Part shown: positions 23,976 through 33,499 of the stretch, piece by piece | Position numbering within the stretch: position 1 is the stretch's first letter | Layout of the letters: each line of letters opens with the position of its first letter | DNA from: Melastoma dodecandrum | Taxonomy: Eukaryota; Streptophyta; Magnoliopsida; Myrtales; Melastomataceae | DNA length: 64,000 nucleotides | Direction: 5' to 3' | Assembly: GCA_029817715.1 (NCBI GenBank) | Contig: JARUPY010000235.1 | Location: 310,001-374,000, forward strand | Notes under the pieces: model-generated | Told to the model about the DNA's origin: nothing | The model's input: the letters and a program-made list of their open reading frames with translations, nothing else | Database searches by the model: none | Position numbers and translations under genes: made by a program

Positions 23976-24516
23976 GCTATCCTAAGGGAGTACTTTATTC
24001 CTTTTGTTTTTAGGTTCTCTATTTACATATGGACAATGCTTAGTCTAAATTTGGTGGTGTTGCGGCTTTGTTGCTCTGTTTTGTTTCGACGATGATCGGG
24101 TTATTGTGTTTGTTACTTTGAGTTTGGATAATCCTTAAAAGTTGTGCTTTGATTTATTATATCGTTTTTAGGTTGGGTCTAGGAATGTCAAATACATCGG
24201 TGAAACTTTATGATATCTTTAATGAGTTAATTCCTGTTCGAGAATGATTATCAATGCATGTGCTCACAACCTATGGAAAGGTGAAAATTGGAGCTTAACT
24301 GGTGATGGGACTCAATATTTTAAAACAATAATCTGTCAATATGGAATGTTAGTCATAAAAAATAACTCAAGAAATCTAATAATGCATTATAGTTTGTGTT
24401 GACTGGCACTCGTTAAACATTGATTGAAAATAAGTCTTGGGTTGAAAGAAAAAAGAAAAAAAAAATGAAAGTTACCCAGACTATTAGTACCAACGTCTTG
24501 AAGCTGATATTCTCCT

Positions 24517-25344
24517 GTGGGAGTAAGCTTATGTCTTTACGAAACAATAATTATTGTTTCGAACTTTACTAATCCATTTCATAATATTTTATGAAATTTT
24601 TTTTGGGCTTCGTAAAATTCGTAAAGTATGAAACTTTGATAATGGGCTTATTAAAATCTTACGGGTCATTTCGTAAATTACGAACTAATTTTCATAAAAT
24701 ATTAAGAAATTAGTTTTCTAAAGGTATAAAATGGACAATATTTTGTAAAATAATACGAAAGATTGCAATGAGTTTTTTATGAAACTTTTCTAAAATTTTA
24801 CAAAACATTCCTTCGTGCTTTACGAAACTTACAGGGTGATCCCGAACTTTTATCCCATCATAAACTATGTTGACCATTTGATAATTATCTTATTTTAACC
24901 ATCGGGACTAACTTATAATTTTTTATTTTTTTCACGAAGCTTCCCTATGGTTAAAAAAAACGAAATGGTCACCATAGTTTAGGTTAGGAAATAGGTTCGG
25001 CATCGTTGTGTAAGTTTCATAAAATTTTACGAAGGCATTGAGAAAGTTTTATAGAAAAACCCATGAGCTTCGTAAAATTTTACAACGCCCATGTAATATT
25101 TTAGGAAACAATGTCTATTTTGTACTTTACGAAACTAATTTTGTAATATTTTACGAAAATCATTTCATACTTTACGAAACAATCTGTAAGATTTTACGAA
25201 ACCTATTCTCAAAATTTCGTGCTTTATAAAATGGCTCGTAAAATTTTATGAAGCCTAACAAAACTTTCGTAAAACTTTATTAATTGACTTCGTAAAGTAC
25301 GAAACAATAATTATTGTTTCGTAAAAAGGGAAGCTTACTCTCAC
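24517..25344. mobile_element. Foldback element, about 830 bp
   Basis: The left end GTGGGAGTAAGCTT is inverted at the right end as AAGCTTACTCTCAC. Just inside, the perfect 22-bp palindromic block around ACAATAATTATTGT appears at both ends (24541 and 25300). The two halves pair along nearly their whole length, with a turning point near 24.92 kb; even the central CATAGTT/AACTATG blocks are inverted. Both halves are full of CGTAAAATTTTACG-like words. No ORF. The inverted similarity may extend about 10 bp further out; no clear target duplication was seen. Confidence 0.75.
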
Positions 25345-25908
25345 GGACGAATAGTCGCTTCCCTAATGTTTAGATGTGCAAAAACAAGAAGTATGAATCA
25401 AATATTTGATTAGTGCCTAAATATATATTTGTGGTGTGATTTCTTTTGGTTTTGCTCGAGCAGGAGATCTTTGGAGTGTCTTATCACCTAATGACTTGGT
25501 CCAACTGGATTAGAAGTCATTGATCGAATTTACATGAATACACTAGAATGTGATGATACATTTAGAGTCGTATAAATGAAATAAAAATTCTATTAAAAAA
25601 GTATTGAAAATAAGTGGATGAGTGGATGGTTAGAGTTTGGCAGGTTTTCTACAAACTGTAGATCTAGTATGTTTTACTGAAAGTCTTTAATTGTTGAATC
25701 CACCACATGACATATTGAGTTGATAATTTTGGGCAATTAAATGAAGGTTGATCAATATGAAAAGTTTTTTACCAGTGACTTGACCATGGGTATTGAGCAC
25801 TGTATTGTTGAGAATATAAAGGAAATGCTCATGTTGGATTGAATCGAATATTGCTAAGCGTTCATTGTTTTTCTTTCCTTTTATTTGCTCGAGGACTAGC
25901 AAGTTATA

Positions 25909-25920
25909 GGTTTGGGGGTG
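25909..25920 (+). other. Polypurine tract of element A
   Basis: GGTTTGGGGGTG is directly followed by TGATGACC, the expected start of an Athila-type 3' LTR. Only up to 98 bp of LTR remain before the inverted partner's tract. Confidence 0.6.
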
Positions 25921-26017
25921 TGATGACCGACTTAGACACTAAAAATCACCGAAATCCTACTAAAATCTGATTTGGCATGATTAAGCACATAAGGCACTAT
26001 AATTTCATAGAGTTGTC
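25921..26017. repeat. Short LTR remnant at the centre of the palindrome
   Basis: About 98 bp lie between the polypurine tract of element A (plus) and that of element B (minus, near 26019-26030). The stretch starts TGATGAC and ends TTGTCA, so it has LTR-like ends read from either side. The two ends are not clearly the same LTR sequence. Confidence 0.4.
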
Positions 26018-27335
26018 ACCTACTCAAACCTATAATTTTTTCTAGTCCTCGAGCATATGAAAAGAAAGAAAAACAAAGGACACTCCTTAACAATGTCCAA
26101 CTCAATCCAATATGAGTGACCCCTTTTTATTCTTAGCAATGCACATACTCATTTCTCAAGGTCAAATCACTTATCAAGAAAAAACTTATCATTTTGATCA
26201 AACTTGATTTTAACTACGCAAAATTATTAATACGGTATGTCATGAGATGGAATCAATAATTAAAGACTTCCAATAAAACATACTAGATCGGCACTTTGTA
26301 GAGAACCAGTCAAAGCCCGACCATCCACACATCCGTCGGTTTTCACACTTTTCTTAACACAAACTTTTATTTTTTTACACAACTCTAAATGTATCGTTAC
26401 TTTCTAGTGTACCCATGTAACAAGTATTCAATCAATAACTCTCTGTCTTGTTGGAGCACGATAATAGGTAATAAAGCACCCATCGAATCTCGTGCGAAGT
26501 AAATCAAAAGAATCACACCATAAGTACAAATTTAAGCACCAATCAAATATTTCATTCACACTTCTTTTTCACGCACCCGAACATTGGCACTCAGAGTCTT
26601 GATAACTATTTTTTTCCTTTCTTCGTCATTTTTTTCAACTTGAGACTTGATTCCAATGAATGTTTAACCAGTACCACTCAACACCAACTACCATGTGTTA
26701 TTAGATTTCTAGAATTAGTTTCGATCAGTAACATTTTATACCGAGATATCATTGTCTTAAAAAAATTAATTCCAATGACCAGTTAAGCTCTATTTTCATC
26801 TTTCTATAGGTCGTGAGCACATGCATCAATAATCATCCTCAAATAAGGATCAACTCAAAGATATCATAATGTTTTACAAGGAATTTGACACATCTAGACC
26901 CAACCTAAAAACGATCTAAAAATCATAACACAACTTCTAAGGATTGTCCAAATGCAAAGCAATAGACACAATAACTATCATTCGAACAGAACAAAGCAAC
27001 AAAGTCGCAACATACCCAAACCTAGACTAAGCATCATTTCGATGTAAATAGAGAGCCTAAAAATGAAGGGAACAAAATACTCTCCTAGGATAGTTAGTAA
27101 TCAGTGTCGTCAACGGAGCCTTGCGGATCTTCATCATCATATGAAATATAATCCTCATCTTGTCAGTATTCTTCCCATGATCCTCATCACCATATCAATC
27201 ATAGCGGTTGTAGCATGAAACCAGTGTAGGATGCCCAGACTTCGTCATTTGATTCCAACTTTCGCATGCACTCCTACATGGCGTCTCCACCTCCTTTAGA
27301 ACTCGATAACTCACTACATGGTGTCTCCACCTCCT
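26018..27335 (-). repeat. 3' tail and ORF end of Athila-type element B (right arm, inverted)
   Basis: The reverse complement matches 23730-25920 without the foldback insertion. It includes the end of the 3' ORF: on the minus strand near 27275-27160 it parallels the GGAGGTGGA...CGCATGCGAAAGTT region at 23740-23780. It is decayed, with many small indels. It ends at about 27335, where another repeat begins. Confidence 0.7.
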
Positions 27336-27339
27336 AAGG

Positions 27340-27720
27340 TCATCCTGTGTATTTCTATCATTTTTCCTAATTAGCTTCGTTTCTAACGTGATCATAACTT
27401 AGGCTATTCAATCCACGGCTAAACCTCAACAACTTTTCCAAGCCCAAGGTGATTTTCAAATCAAATTAATTGGTGATCAGGCATTTAACTGCTTTAAGGC
27501 CAAGATATGGATAAATAACCACAAGAATTAAATAACACGAAGAACGGAATTCAGTCGTTAAAATAAAACACTAGGTTCTATTAAAGTCCTAGAAAATAAA
27601 AATTTTTCATTTAAAAAGAACAACCAACCTAAGTTTGGGAGAGAAAAACTACGACATCATAGAAAAGAGAGCAAAGAGAAGAGAAACGCTTTTCCGATCT
27701 TCTAACAACATATAAGTTGT
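27340..27720. repeat. Direct repeat, copy 1
   Basis: It matches 28250-28610 in the same orientation, for example AAATCAAATTAATTGGTGATCA at 27458 and 28356 and a following ATATGGATAAATAA. It may be a duplicated LTR section of the Athila-type elements; the rest of the LTR is not recognisable. Confidence 0.6.
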
Positions 27721-28249
27721 CACTTCGACTGGATCTCCACTTCTACATAATTGTTACCGCCTCATTTATTCAAATCGAATGTCGAAAAAACTAAAAGATT
27801 CCATCCTCTCTCCCTTGGCTAGGGTTACACTTAGAAATACATTGTTCCCTAAAAAGATTTGTAATATTCTTCAAATCTTAACAAGTCCTCCAACGATAAT
27901 AAAATAATAAAAATAAGTCCTCTCTGAATTTTTCTAACGGTCACACAATTAGAGGTCAAGTCAACAAAGATGAAAATATAATGAAATCAAATAAAATGAT
28001 AATTTAATTATTATAACAAAATATGACTATCACTTTACCCTAGCCAATTAACCAACCTGTTCAAACCATTCTCCTATTATCAAATTCTTAAGTTATTAAC
28101 TTGGAGTTTGGGTATCCTTACTCTTCTTTCGAGTGTTCTAAGGGCGTATTCACTTATCGAACTAATCACTATATTCCTAGGCAATTAACTAGTAGTGACC
28201 CATTATATGTCAACCTTAAATAGCTATCTAAGGTCATATGGTATATTCA
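27721..28249. other. Spacer between direct repeats
   Basis: AT-rich, no coding sequence. It is possibly the body of a decayed LTR or leader on the minus strand. Confidence 0.35.
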
Positions 28250-28610
28250 TATCCTTTTTACTAATTAGATTCATATTCCAACCTGATGCTAACATAGACT
28301 ATCCAATTTGCGGTTCAACCTAAACAACTTCTGCAAACTCGATTGAGTTTCCAAATCAAATTAATTGGTGATCAAATAATTAATCGCTCTAAGATCAAAA
28401 TATGGATAAATAAACATAAGAATTTGAATAACAAGAAGAAAGAAATTCACTCGATAAAATGGAATGCTAGATTTCATCGAAGTCCTAAAAATGAACACAA
28501 ATTCATGATAACAAGAGCAATCAACCCGAGTTGAAAAAACGACATCAAAGAATAGGAAAAAGAAGAAGAAAAATTGTCTCTCGATATTTCGACACGAGAA
28601 GTACTCGCAA
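28250..28610. repeat. Direct repeat, copy 2
   Basis: Partner of 27340-27720, about 900 bp downstream. Similarity is moderate, with scattered indels. Confidence 0.6.
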
Positions 28611-28937
28611 AATCTTAGTGTTTCCCATTAAGGACGCGTAATCCACAATTCTAGTCAATATATTTGATTCCCAGGAAATGCTCCTTTCATGAAAATCCAC
28701 ATTTCTCTAGTTTGCCAGCACTATTCCACCGCTATTAAGCCATCTATAATTTTCTATTCGTTTAGATTACCCTAATTTGTTTTCTTTTTATTTTTATGTC
28801 GTTAGCTCTCATATCGATTTAACGTATTTTATAACTTAAAAATTCATGTTAATATCAATTAATAGGGGGTGGTTACTGTTTTTAAATTTTAAAATTAATC
28901 AGCTGAATATTAAGGTTGTTGAATAACTTCACTACGT
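28611..28937. other. Nothing recognised
   Basis: AT-rich, no ORF of note and no repeat found within the window. Confidence 0.4.
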
Positions 28938-29007
28938 AGGTCATACCGGGAGTCGAACCCCGGTCGCTGGATTCAAAGTCGAGTGCTAACCCCCACACCA
29001 TAGAACC
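28938..29007 (-). pseudogene. tRNA-Gln (TTG) pseudogene
   Basis: The reverse complement begins GGTTCTATGGTGTG and has the anticodon loop CTTTGAA (anticodon TTG). It continues with GGGGTTCGACTCCCGG and ends GACCT. This follows plant tRNA-Gln closely. Two bases are missing where the anticodon stem begins (GCACTCGACTTTG instead of GCACTCTGGACTTTG). The T-stem and acceptor stem each have a mismatch. It is probably not functional. There is no CCA in the DNA, and no nearby transposon feature explains it. Confidence 0.7.
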
Positions 29008-29621
29008 AAGTTGTCTTTCTCTTCCTGAATCATTATTGGGCAATCCAAAAGTTGAATTATGACCTAGGGGCTGCGAGTGAGCAGCAAATACTGAATTACA
29101 CATGATTTTGAAATTTCATTATAAAAGTATATGTAATTTCTTCTCCAATGGTTTTCGCATTTTCACGTTTCTCAAATTAAAAATATTGTTTTTTTCCAGA
29201 AAGCAATGGCTGTTATTACTTCATTCGATCTTGAAGGCTATACTGTATGGTTGCTCACGATTATTATTTTATTAATTCCTAAAATTGTTGAAAATAAAAC
29301 TTCCACGAAATAACATTCTCTACTGGACAGATAAGAGCGATACATGCATTTATAATAATAATAATAATTAATAAATATTGAATGTCAAGCTTTTCTTTTT
29401 TAAGTACGGTGGCCCAGTATCTAGGACTTGATCTCGATTTAAGCTGTCCCGACTCACGTCGCACTTATGTTTGAGACTTCCAACAGAAGTAGAAATGAAT
29501 TCAAGCCGCTTACAGTTGGTCCGAATGCTGGCAAAATGTCATGTTCTTACATAATTAAATATAATCCCATGATTTAGGAAAATGCTAGTATTAGTCGAGA
29601 ACGAGCCACCGTATACTTTTA
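29008..29621. other. Intergenic, nothing recognised
   Basis: AT-rich with an ATA/ATT microsatellite near 29350-29370. No coding sequence or known repeat was found. Confidence 0.4.
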
Positions 29622-29630
29622 TAAGAAAAA
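29622..29630. repeat. 9-bp target-site duplication (left)
   Basis: TAAGAAAAA here and TAAGAAAAG at 30491-30499 flank the terminal inverted repeats, matching at 8 of 9 positions. Nine bases is the signature of Mutator-like elements. Confidence 0.75.
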
Positions 29631-29749
29631 GGACTAATTAGCAAATATATCATGTACTATACCCCATTTTTCCGATCTATTCCGTCGTTTGAAACGTATC
29701 GTATAGTAACCCTAACTTAAGGCATTATTTCGACGTTATCCTCCGTTAG
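29631..29749. repeat. Left terminal inverted repeat of the Pack-MULE
   Basis: About 119 bp. It contains CCCCATTTTTCCGATCTATT and GTCGTTTGAAACGTATCGTA, both found inverted at the right end. It has about 12 extra bases near 29705-29720 relative to the right repeat. Confidence 0.85.
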
Positions 29750-30007
29750 CTTCCTTTCTGACCGAGACCGACGTGTCCGCACACGTGGCTATGACGGCGT
29801 TAAAAATCACCGTTATCCGAACGATAGGATAGATCGGAAAAAATGGAAAAAGTACAGGATAGAATTACTAATTAAGCAAAAAATATAAAAGATTCACAGA
29901 GTCCAAAATTAGCTCGAGCCCCTAAACCTTTTAAGGAAAGAATGAAATAAACCCCCGACTGTCAATTTCGAATTCTTCCCCACATTAGTCAATTTCGGAT
30001 GGCAATA

Positions 30008-30378
30008 CTTGTCTGAGATAGAAAATGGAATCGGTTTTCTACTAAACGTCGGGTGAAGTATGCCAGGTAAGTTACAGCTAATGCTGATGTACACGGGCTT
30101 ACTTTCCCTAAGGGCGGTCAAAACGGCTTTGTCGATTTGTTCATGGGCATCTTCCAGGTTTTTTACGACTGCCTAAAATACTCGTGAATTGACAGAAGTT
30201 CCTTGCATTCAGACCATTAACCGGAAAAGAAACCGCATTATAGAATAGACAGACCCGAGAAGGACTGAACTAACCTGGTGAAATCAGCGGAGCTCCTGAG
30301 TGAAATCAGGCAACTAATGGTGTGGTGCAGGATCCGGTTACTCCCATCGTGTTGGGACAAGTCGGACTCCGACAAGAT
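30008..30378 (-). pseudogene. PDC: Captured pyruvate decarboxylase gene fragment (two partial exons and an intron)
   Basis: On the minus strand a 55-codon exon (30172-30008) reads VVKNLEDAHEQIDKAVLTAL near its start, then VYISISCNLPGILHPTF. This is the conserved middle of plant pyruvate decarboxylase, the thiamine-dependent enzyme that makes acetaldehyde from pyruvate in fermentation. Upstream, 30378-30275 gives GSNRILHH, with the active-site His pair at 30322-30327, and after a one-base deletion PDFTQELR. Between them lies a 102-bp sequence with GT...AG ends (30274-30173) that joins Gln to Ala exactly where the protein continues, so it is an intron. The frameshift, a stop and the missing remainder make it non-coding for an enzyme. 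It is probably a recognisable copy of a gene elsewhere in this genome. Confidence 0.85.
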
Positions 30379-30383
30379 GGGAC

Positions 30384-30490
30384 CTAACGGAGGATAACGT
30401 CGAAGTAACGTCTTAAGTACGATACGTTTCAAACGACGGGATAGATCGAAAAAATGGGGTATAGCACATGATATATTTATTAATTTGGCC
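30384..30490. repeat. Right terminal inverted repeat of the Pack-MULE
   Basis: About 107 bp, the reverse complement of 29631-29749. Its inner end CTAACGGAGGATAACGTCGA marks where captured sequence begins. Confidence 0.85.
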
Positions 30491-31032
30491 TAAGAAAAGA
30501 AGAAGAAAGATGAAAGAAGAGAAAATGCTCATGTAAGAAGAGTAGAAAGAAGTGGAGCATTTTGAACTTGACGGACAACGACCCCATGCCGAGACTCGAG
30601 GACAAACAGGACTTGTCAACATCCGTAGCCTTCGGTCTGTAAATCGGACTCGCTGCGAATAAAACAAAATTATGCTACTCCTATTAAAAGAATTTGACAT
30701 ATAAAATTTAAATTTTCTATTGGTGATAACATTATTTGATTGTTTTCAATACACCCGCAATTAGAGAAACTGATCCATTGATTTAGTCCGGGATAAAGTT
30801 ATAAAGGCGAAAGGGTGACTGACTAATGATAATGTACGATCAGATTGTTAATTTGTATAAACTTTTTATGTGAAGTTTTCCTTTAACATGTGGCGAAAGC
30901 CAGTTTTTTGGAAAATCTTCCATATAGCAGCTCCTCGGAAAGGGACAATCTATAGTTAACCAGATCTTTAATACACCCTCCTTTCCGTATATATTTTTTG
31001 GAAACTTAGCCCGGGCATTCACCAGTAGCATG
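30491..31032. other. Intergenic, including probable 3' UTR of the GUX-like gene
   Basis: No ORF of interest. The part next to 31033 is expected to be transcribed from the minus strand as 3' UTR; its end cannot be fixed by eye. Confidence 0.5.
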
Positions 31033-33499
31033 TCATGAGGATGAGAGAGATGATGAGCCGATGGTGTTTGTTGAGGGCGCGGCAGTGGCGTTATCATCCC
31101 AGTTCGGGTCGCCCCAGTGCCATAACATACTCTCCCAGAAACAGAAATCCTCGAAACACGTCTTCAACCTCTCATCCTTTATCTTTATCTTCCAGTGACC
31201 ATCCGTGTAGTTCGCTTTCTCTGCCTGCCTCCGATCCCACTCCAATGCTGCTTTCTGCTTCGACCTGAGCAAGCAGAACTTCTGCAGGTTCTCCGGCATT
31301 GCATCGTGGACCTTCCACCACGTCCTGTGTGCCACATCGCTAGCAAACTCTTGCAGTGTGTCCACGTTCCAGTTGCAGTCATAATCACGGAAGCACAGCC
31401 AGGGTTTGTTTCCAAGGTAGTGCAAGGCATAAAGGATCGGAGGATCGGCAGCAAACAGTCGCGTCTTCATTTCCTTCTTTTCCTCCTCGTCCCCTTCCCA
31501 GAAGTTCTTGAGGAAGTTCATGTGTTTTGGGATTCGGTGCCACCACGTGAAAATCTCGTTCAGATAACCCTGGTCTCCCCCATTGTATGACTCGATGTCT
31601 TTGATGTGATCCATGAGCAGCTGGAATGTGCAGTTCGACGGCTCGATCACCATGACACCAGAGTTGAACAGGGTGGCATTGTTTCCCGTAGCGGTTATTT
31701 CTGGCATTTCAAACAAGAAATCAATGTTCCTCAGTATAAGCAAGTCTGCATCAATAAAAATTATCTTGTCGTAATCTGTCAACTGCCACAGGCGAAATTT
31801 GCTGTAGTTCCATTCATTATATGCATTTTGTTCTGCCTTCGGGTTCCTGATCCTCTGAATTGTGTGGATTTTCCATCCTGCAGCCTCCAGCCCACCCCTG
31901 TGGTGGTCACTGATTGTTTCATCAACAAGTATTATGAGGTCTCTTTTAGAACCGGCCATTCGGATACTCTGAGCTGCTGTTATGGCACCACACACATAGA
32001 AATGGGCAGAGTGCAGAATTGTTGCATATGCTTCTCGATGTGCCCGGTCTGAATGGAAGTTCTCTGACCAACACAATAGAAACGAAAAAAGGTCAACGTT
32101 TGATATGAGGAAGGCGAAACTATTGCAAGAGATGCGGCTTTTATCTATTGGCAACAAACCTTTGGCCTTGAGAGGAACTGAAAGCTCACAGGAGCCAACT
32201 GGGAGGTGGCTTTTCTCCCTCAGTCTATTCAAGTCTGGTTCATACAACCAGATGTTTCCTTCCCTCAATATGAGATCCTTGCAACTGAAGAGATTTGGAA
32301 TAGGGAAGCAGTTGGTCACGAAAAGTACACGCACAGGATGGTAACTCTTAGCAAAAGTAGTGAGTCGTGCAGTAGCGAGCTGCAAGTGAAGACGAACGAC
32401 ATCCCTCGACCACTTCCCAAGCTTATTGCAGGGAAGCTTAACAGCGATTAAATCGAGCCGCGGTTTTCCAGGGACCTGAATTTGGGGTAAGGAAGGGCAA
32501 GTGGGGACCTCGAAATCTTCTTCCTCATCAATCCACTCAGGATAAAGAGATTCCCAGGTAATGTTGGCATGAAGCTGTTCTAGGTGCAACAGAACATGCT
32601 CGGCTTCTGGGATCAGATCCTTCAATTTTTCCGCTTCATCTTCACCAAAATTCAAGAGTCCGACTCCTTGATACTCATTTCTATCTGTCAACTTCTCAAT
32701 AGCAGTTTTAACTTGGTTCCAGTTGATTTCTACCGCTGATGCGTAAGGCAGATTTAAACGGACAGTCTCTTTTGTCCATCTTTGAGCGAGACTGTGCCTG
32801 CAGAAGAATCTTTATCAATTAGCTTGTCCCAAAAGAGTTCTTTAATAAAGCAGGAAGTTATATTGAGCCATATCCAAGATACAAGGTCTTTCGCTGTAAC
32901 TTGATATGAAAACAAGCCACAAAAGCATTGAACAGGAGTTAAAGAATGAGGCATACCGCAATCCCGAACCAGATGAATGTTCTATACCATATATCGCTGG
33001 GGAACGATACAGAGTGACAAAAGTTCCTATTACGATGATAATAAGCACAATTCTCAATGTTGGTATTCGGCAGTTGAAATTTCTTTCCGGAATTGAAAAG
33101 GGAAAAGCCTTCTCAACATCCCTGAAGTGTTTACTTCTCTGGAATCTCCTCTTAGTTGTCTCCTCACTGCACAGGAACACAAAAACAGATGTTATAAGAA
33201 AGCGGAACTGAGCCTCTGAGGTCATTAAAATGATTGATTATAAGCAAATGATGATAATTTCCATACTTAGAGAAGTGGATAATATTTAAACCAAATAGCA
33301 GGTTATGCTTATTCTCAATTTCTGAATCCTTTTCTTTTCTCTCACCTATCTGGTCATACTCGATTGGGAATTCTATGTCTCCGAAGAACCAGAAAAAATT
33401 ATAAACAACAGGAGAAAATGAACAGAGATGAATGAAACGGATGACAACATACAATTTCTTCAAGTACAAGAAGAGTTGAGAAAATGAAGGAGCCACCAT
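31033..33499 (-). CDS. GUX: UDP-glucuronate:xylan alpha-glucuronosyltransferase (GUX-like, GT8)
   Basis: This Golgi enzyme family adds glucuronic acid side chains to xylan in plant cell walls. My spliced model has four exons: 33499-33453, 33166-32957, 32797-32160 and 32063-31033. It totals 1926 nt (641 residues), close to the usual 620-660, and all introns have GT...AG ends. A basic N-terminal tail is followed by one membrane segment at about residues 53-69, as in type II Golgi proteins. WESLYPEWIDEEEDFEVPTC and LDLIAVKLPCNKLGKW in exon 3 and the GT8 core in exon 4 are typical. The metal-binding DxD is D403-A-D405 in IIFIDADLLILRNIDFLF. NSGVMVIEP, NGGDQGYLNE and HYLGNKPWLC follow. The short first exon is the least certain part; it was chosen because it joins in frame to give FEETTKRRFQRSK. 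No break is seen, and the gene is probably active. Confidence 0.9.
32064..32159 (-). other. Intron 3 of the GUX-like gene, stop-free and in frame
   Basis: 96 bp (32 codons) with donor AAAG/GTTTG and acceptor GGTCAG/AGAAC. Splicing joins PLKAK to ENFHSDRAHREAY, as in the protein family. Retention would insert 32 residues without a stop or frameshift. Confidence 0.8.

Larger units (their letters stand above)
23950..25920 (+). repeat. 3' tail of Athila-type element A (left arm of a large inverted repeat)
   Basis: This non-coding tail ends in a polypurine tract (25909-25920). It matches, in reverse complement, the stretch from about 26020 to 27180. Shared blocks include TTTTAGGTTCTCTATTTACAT versus TTTTAGGCTCTCTATTTACAT and the blocks around CTAGTATGTTTTA (25669; inverted at 26277). 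The left arm is longer because the foldback element at 24517-25344 is inserted in it. Confidence 0.75.
29631..30490. mobile_element. Pack-MULE: non-autonomous Mutator-like element carrying pyruvate decarboxylase exons
   Basis: An 860-bp element with long terminal inverted repeats (29631-29749 and 30384-30490). The ends are GGACTAATTAGCAAATATAT and, inverted, GGCCAAATTAATAAATATAT. A 9-bp near-perfect target duplication flanks it. It has no transposase. The interior on the minus strand holds parts of a pyruvate decarboxylase gene with an intron still in place, so genomic DNA was captured. A further, partial copy of the right-type terminal repeat lies inside at 29824-29876. The element sits about 540 bp past the stop codon of the GUX-like gene. 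Mobilisation would need transposase from elsewhere. Confidence 0.85.

Noticed and set aside
24541..25320. Repeated CGTAAAATTTTACG words considered as a CRISPR-like or satellite array
   Set aside because: Spacing is irregular and the whole unit is an inverted duplication, so a foldback element explains it; CRISPR is not expected in a plant nucleus.
29909..30121. 70-residue ORF as an independent gene
   Set aside because: It is part of the captured pyruvate decarboxylase exon, read on into intron sequence.
31195..32451. Plus-strand ORFs across the GUX-like gene
   Set aside because: Shadows of the minus-strand coding exons; no similarity of their own.
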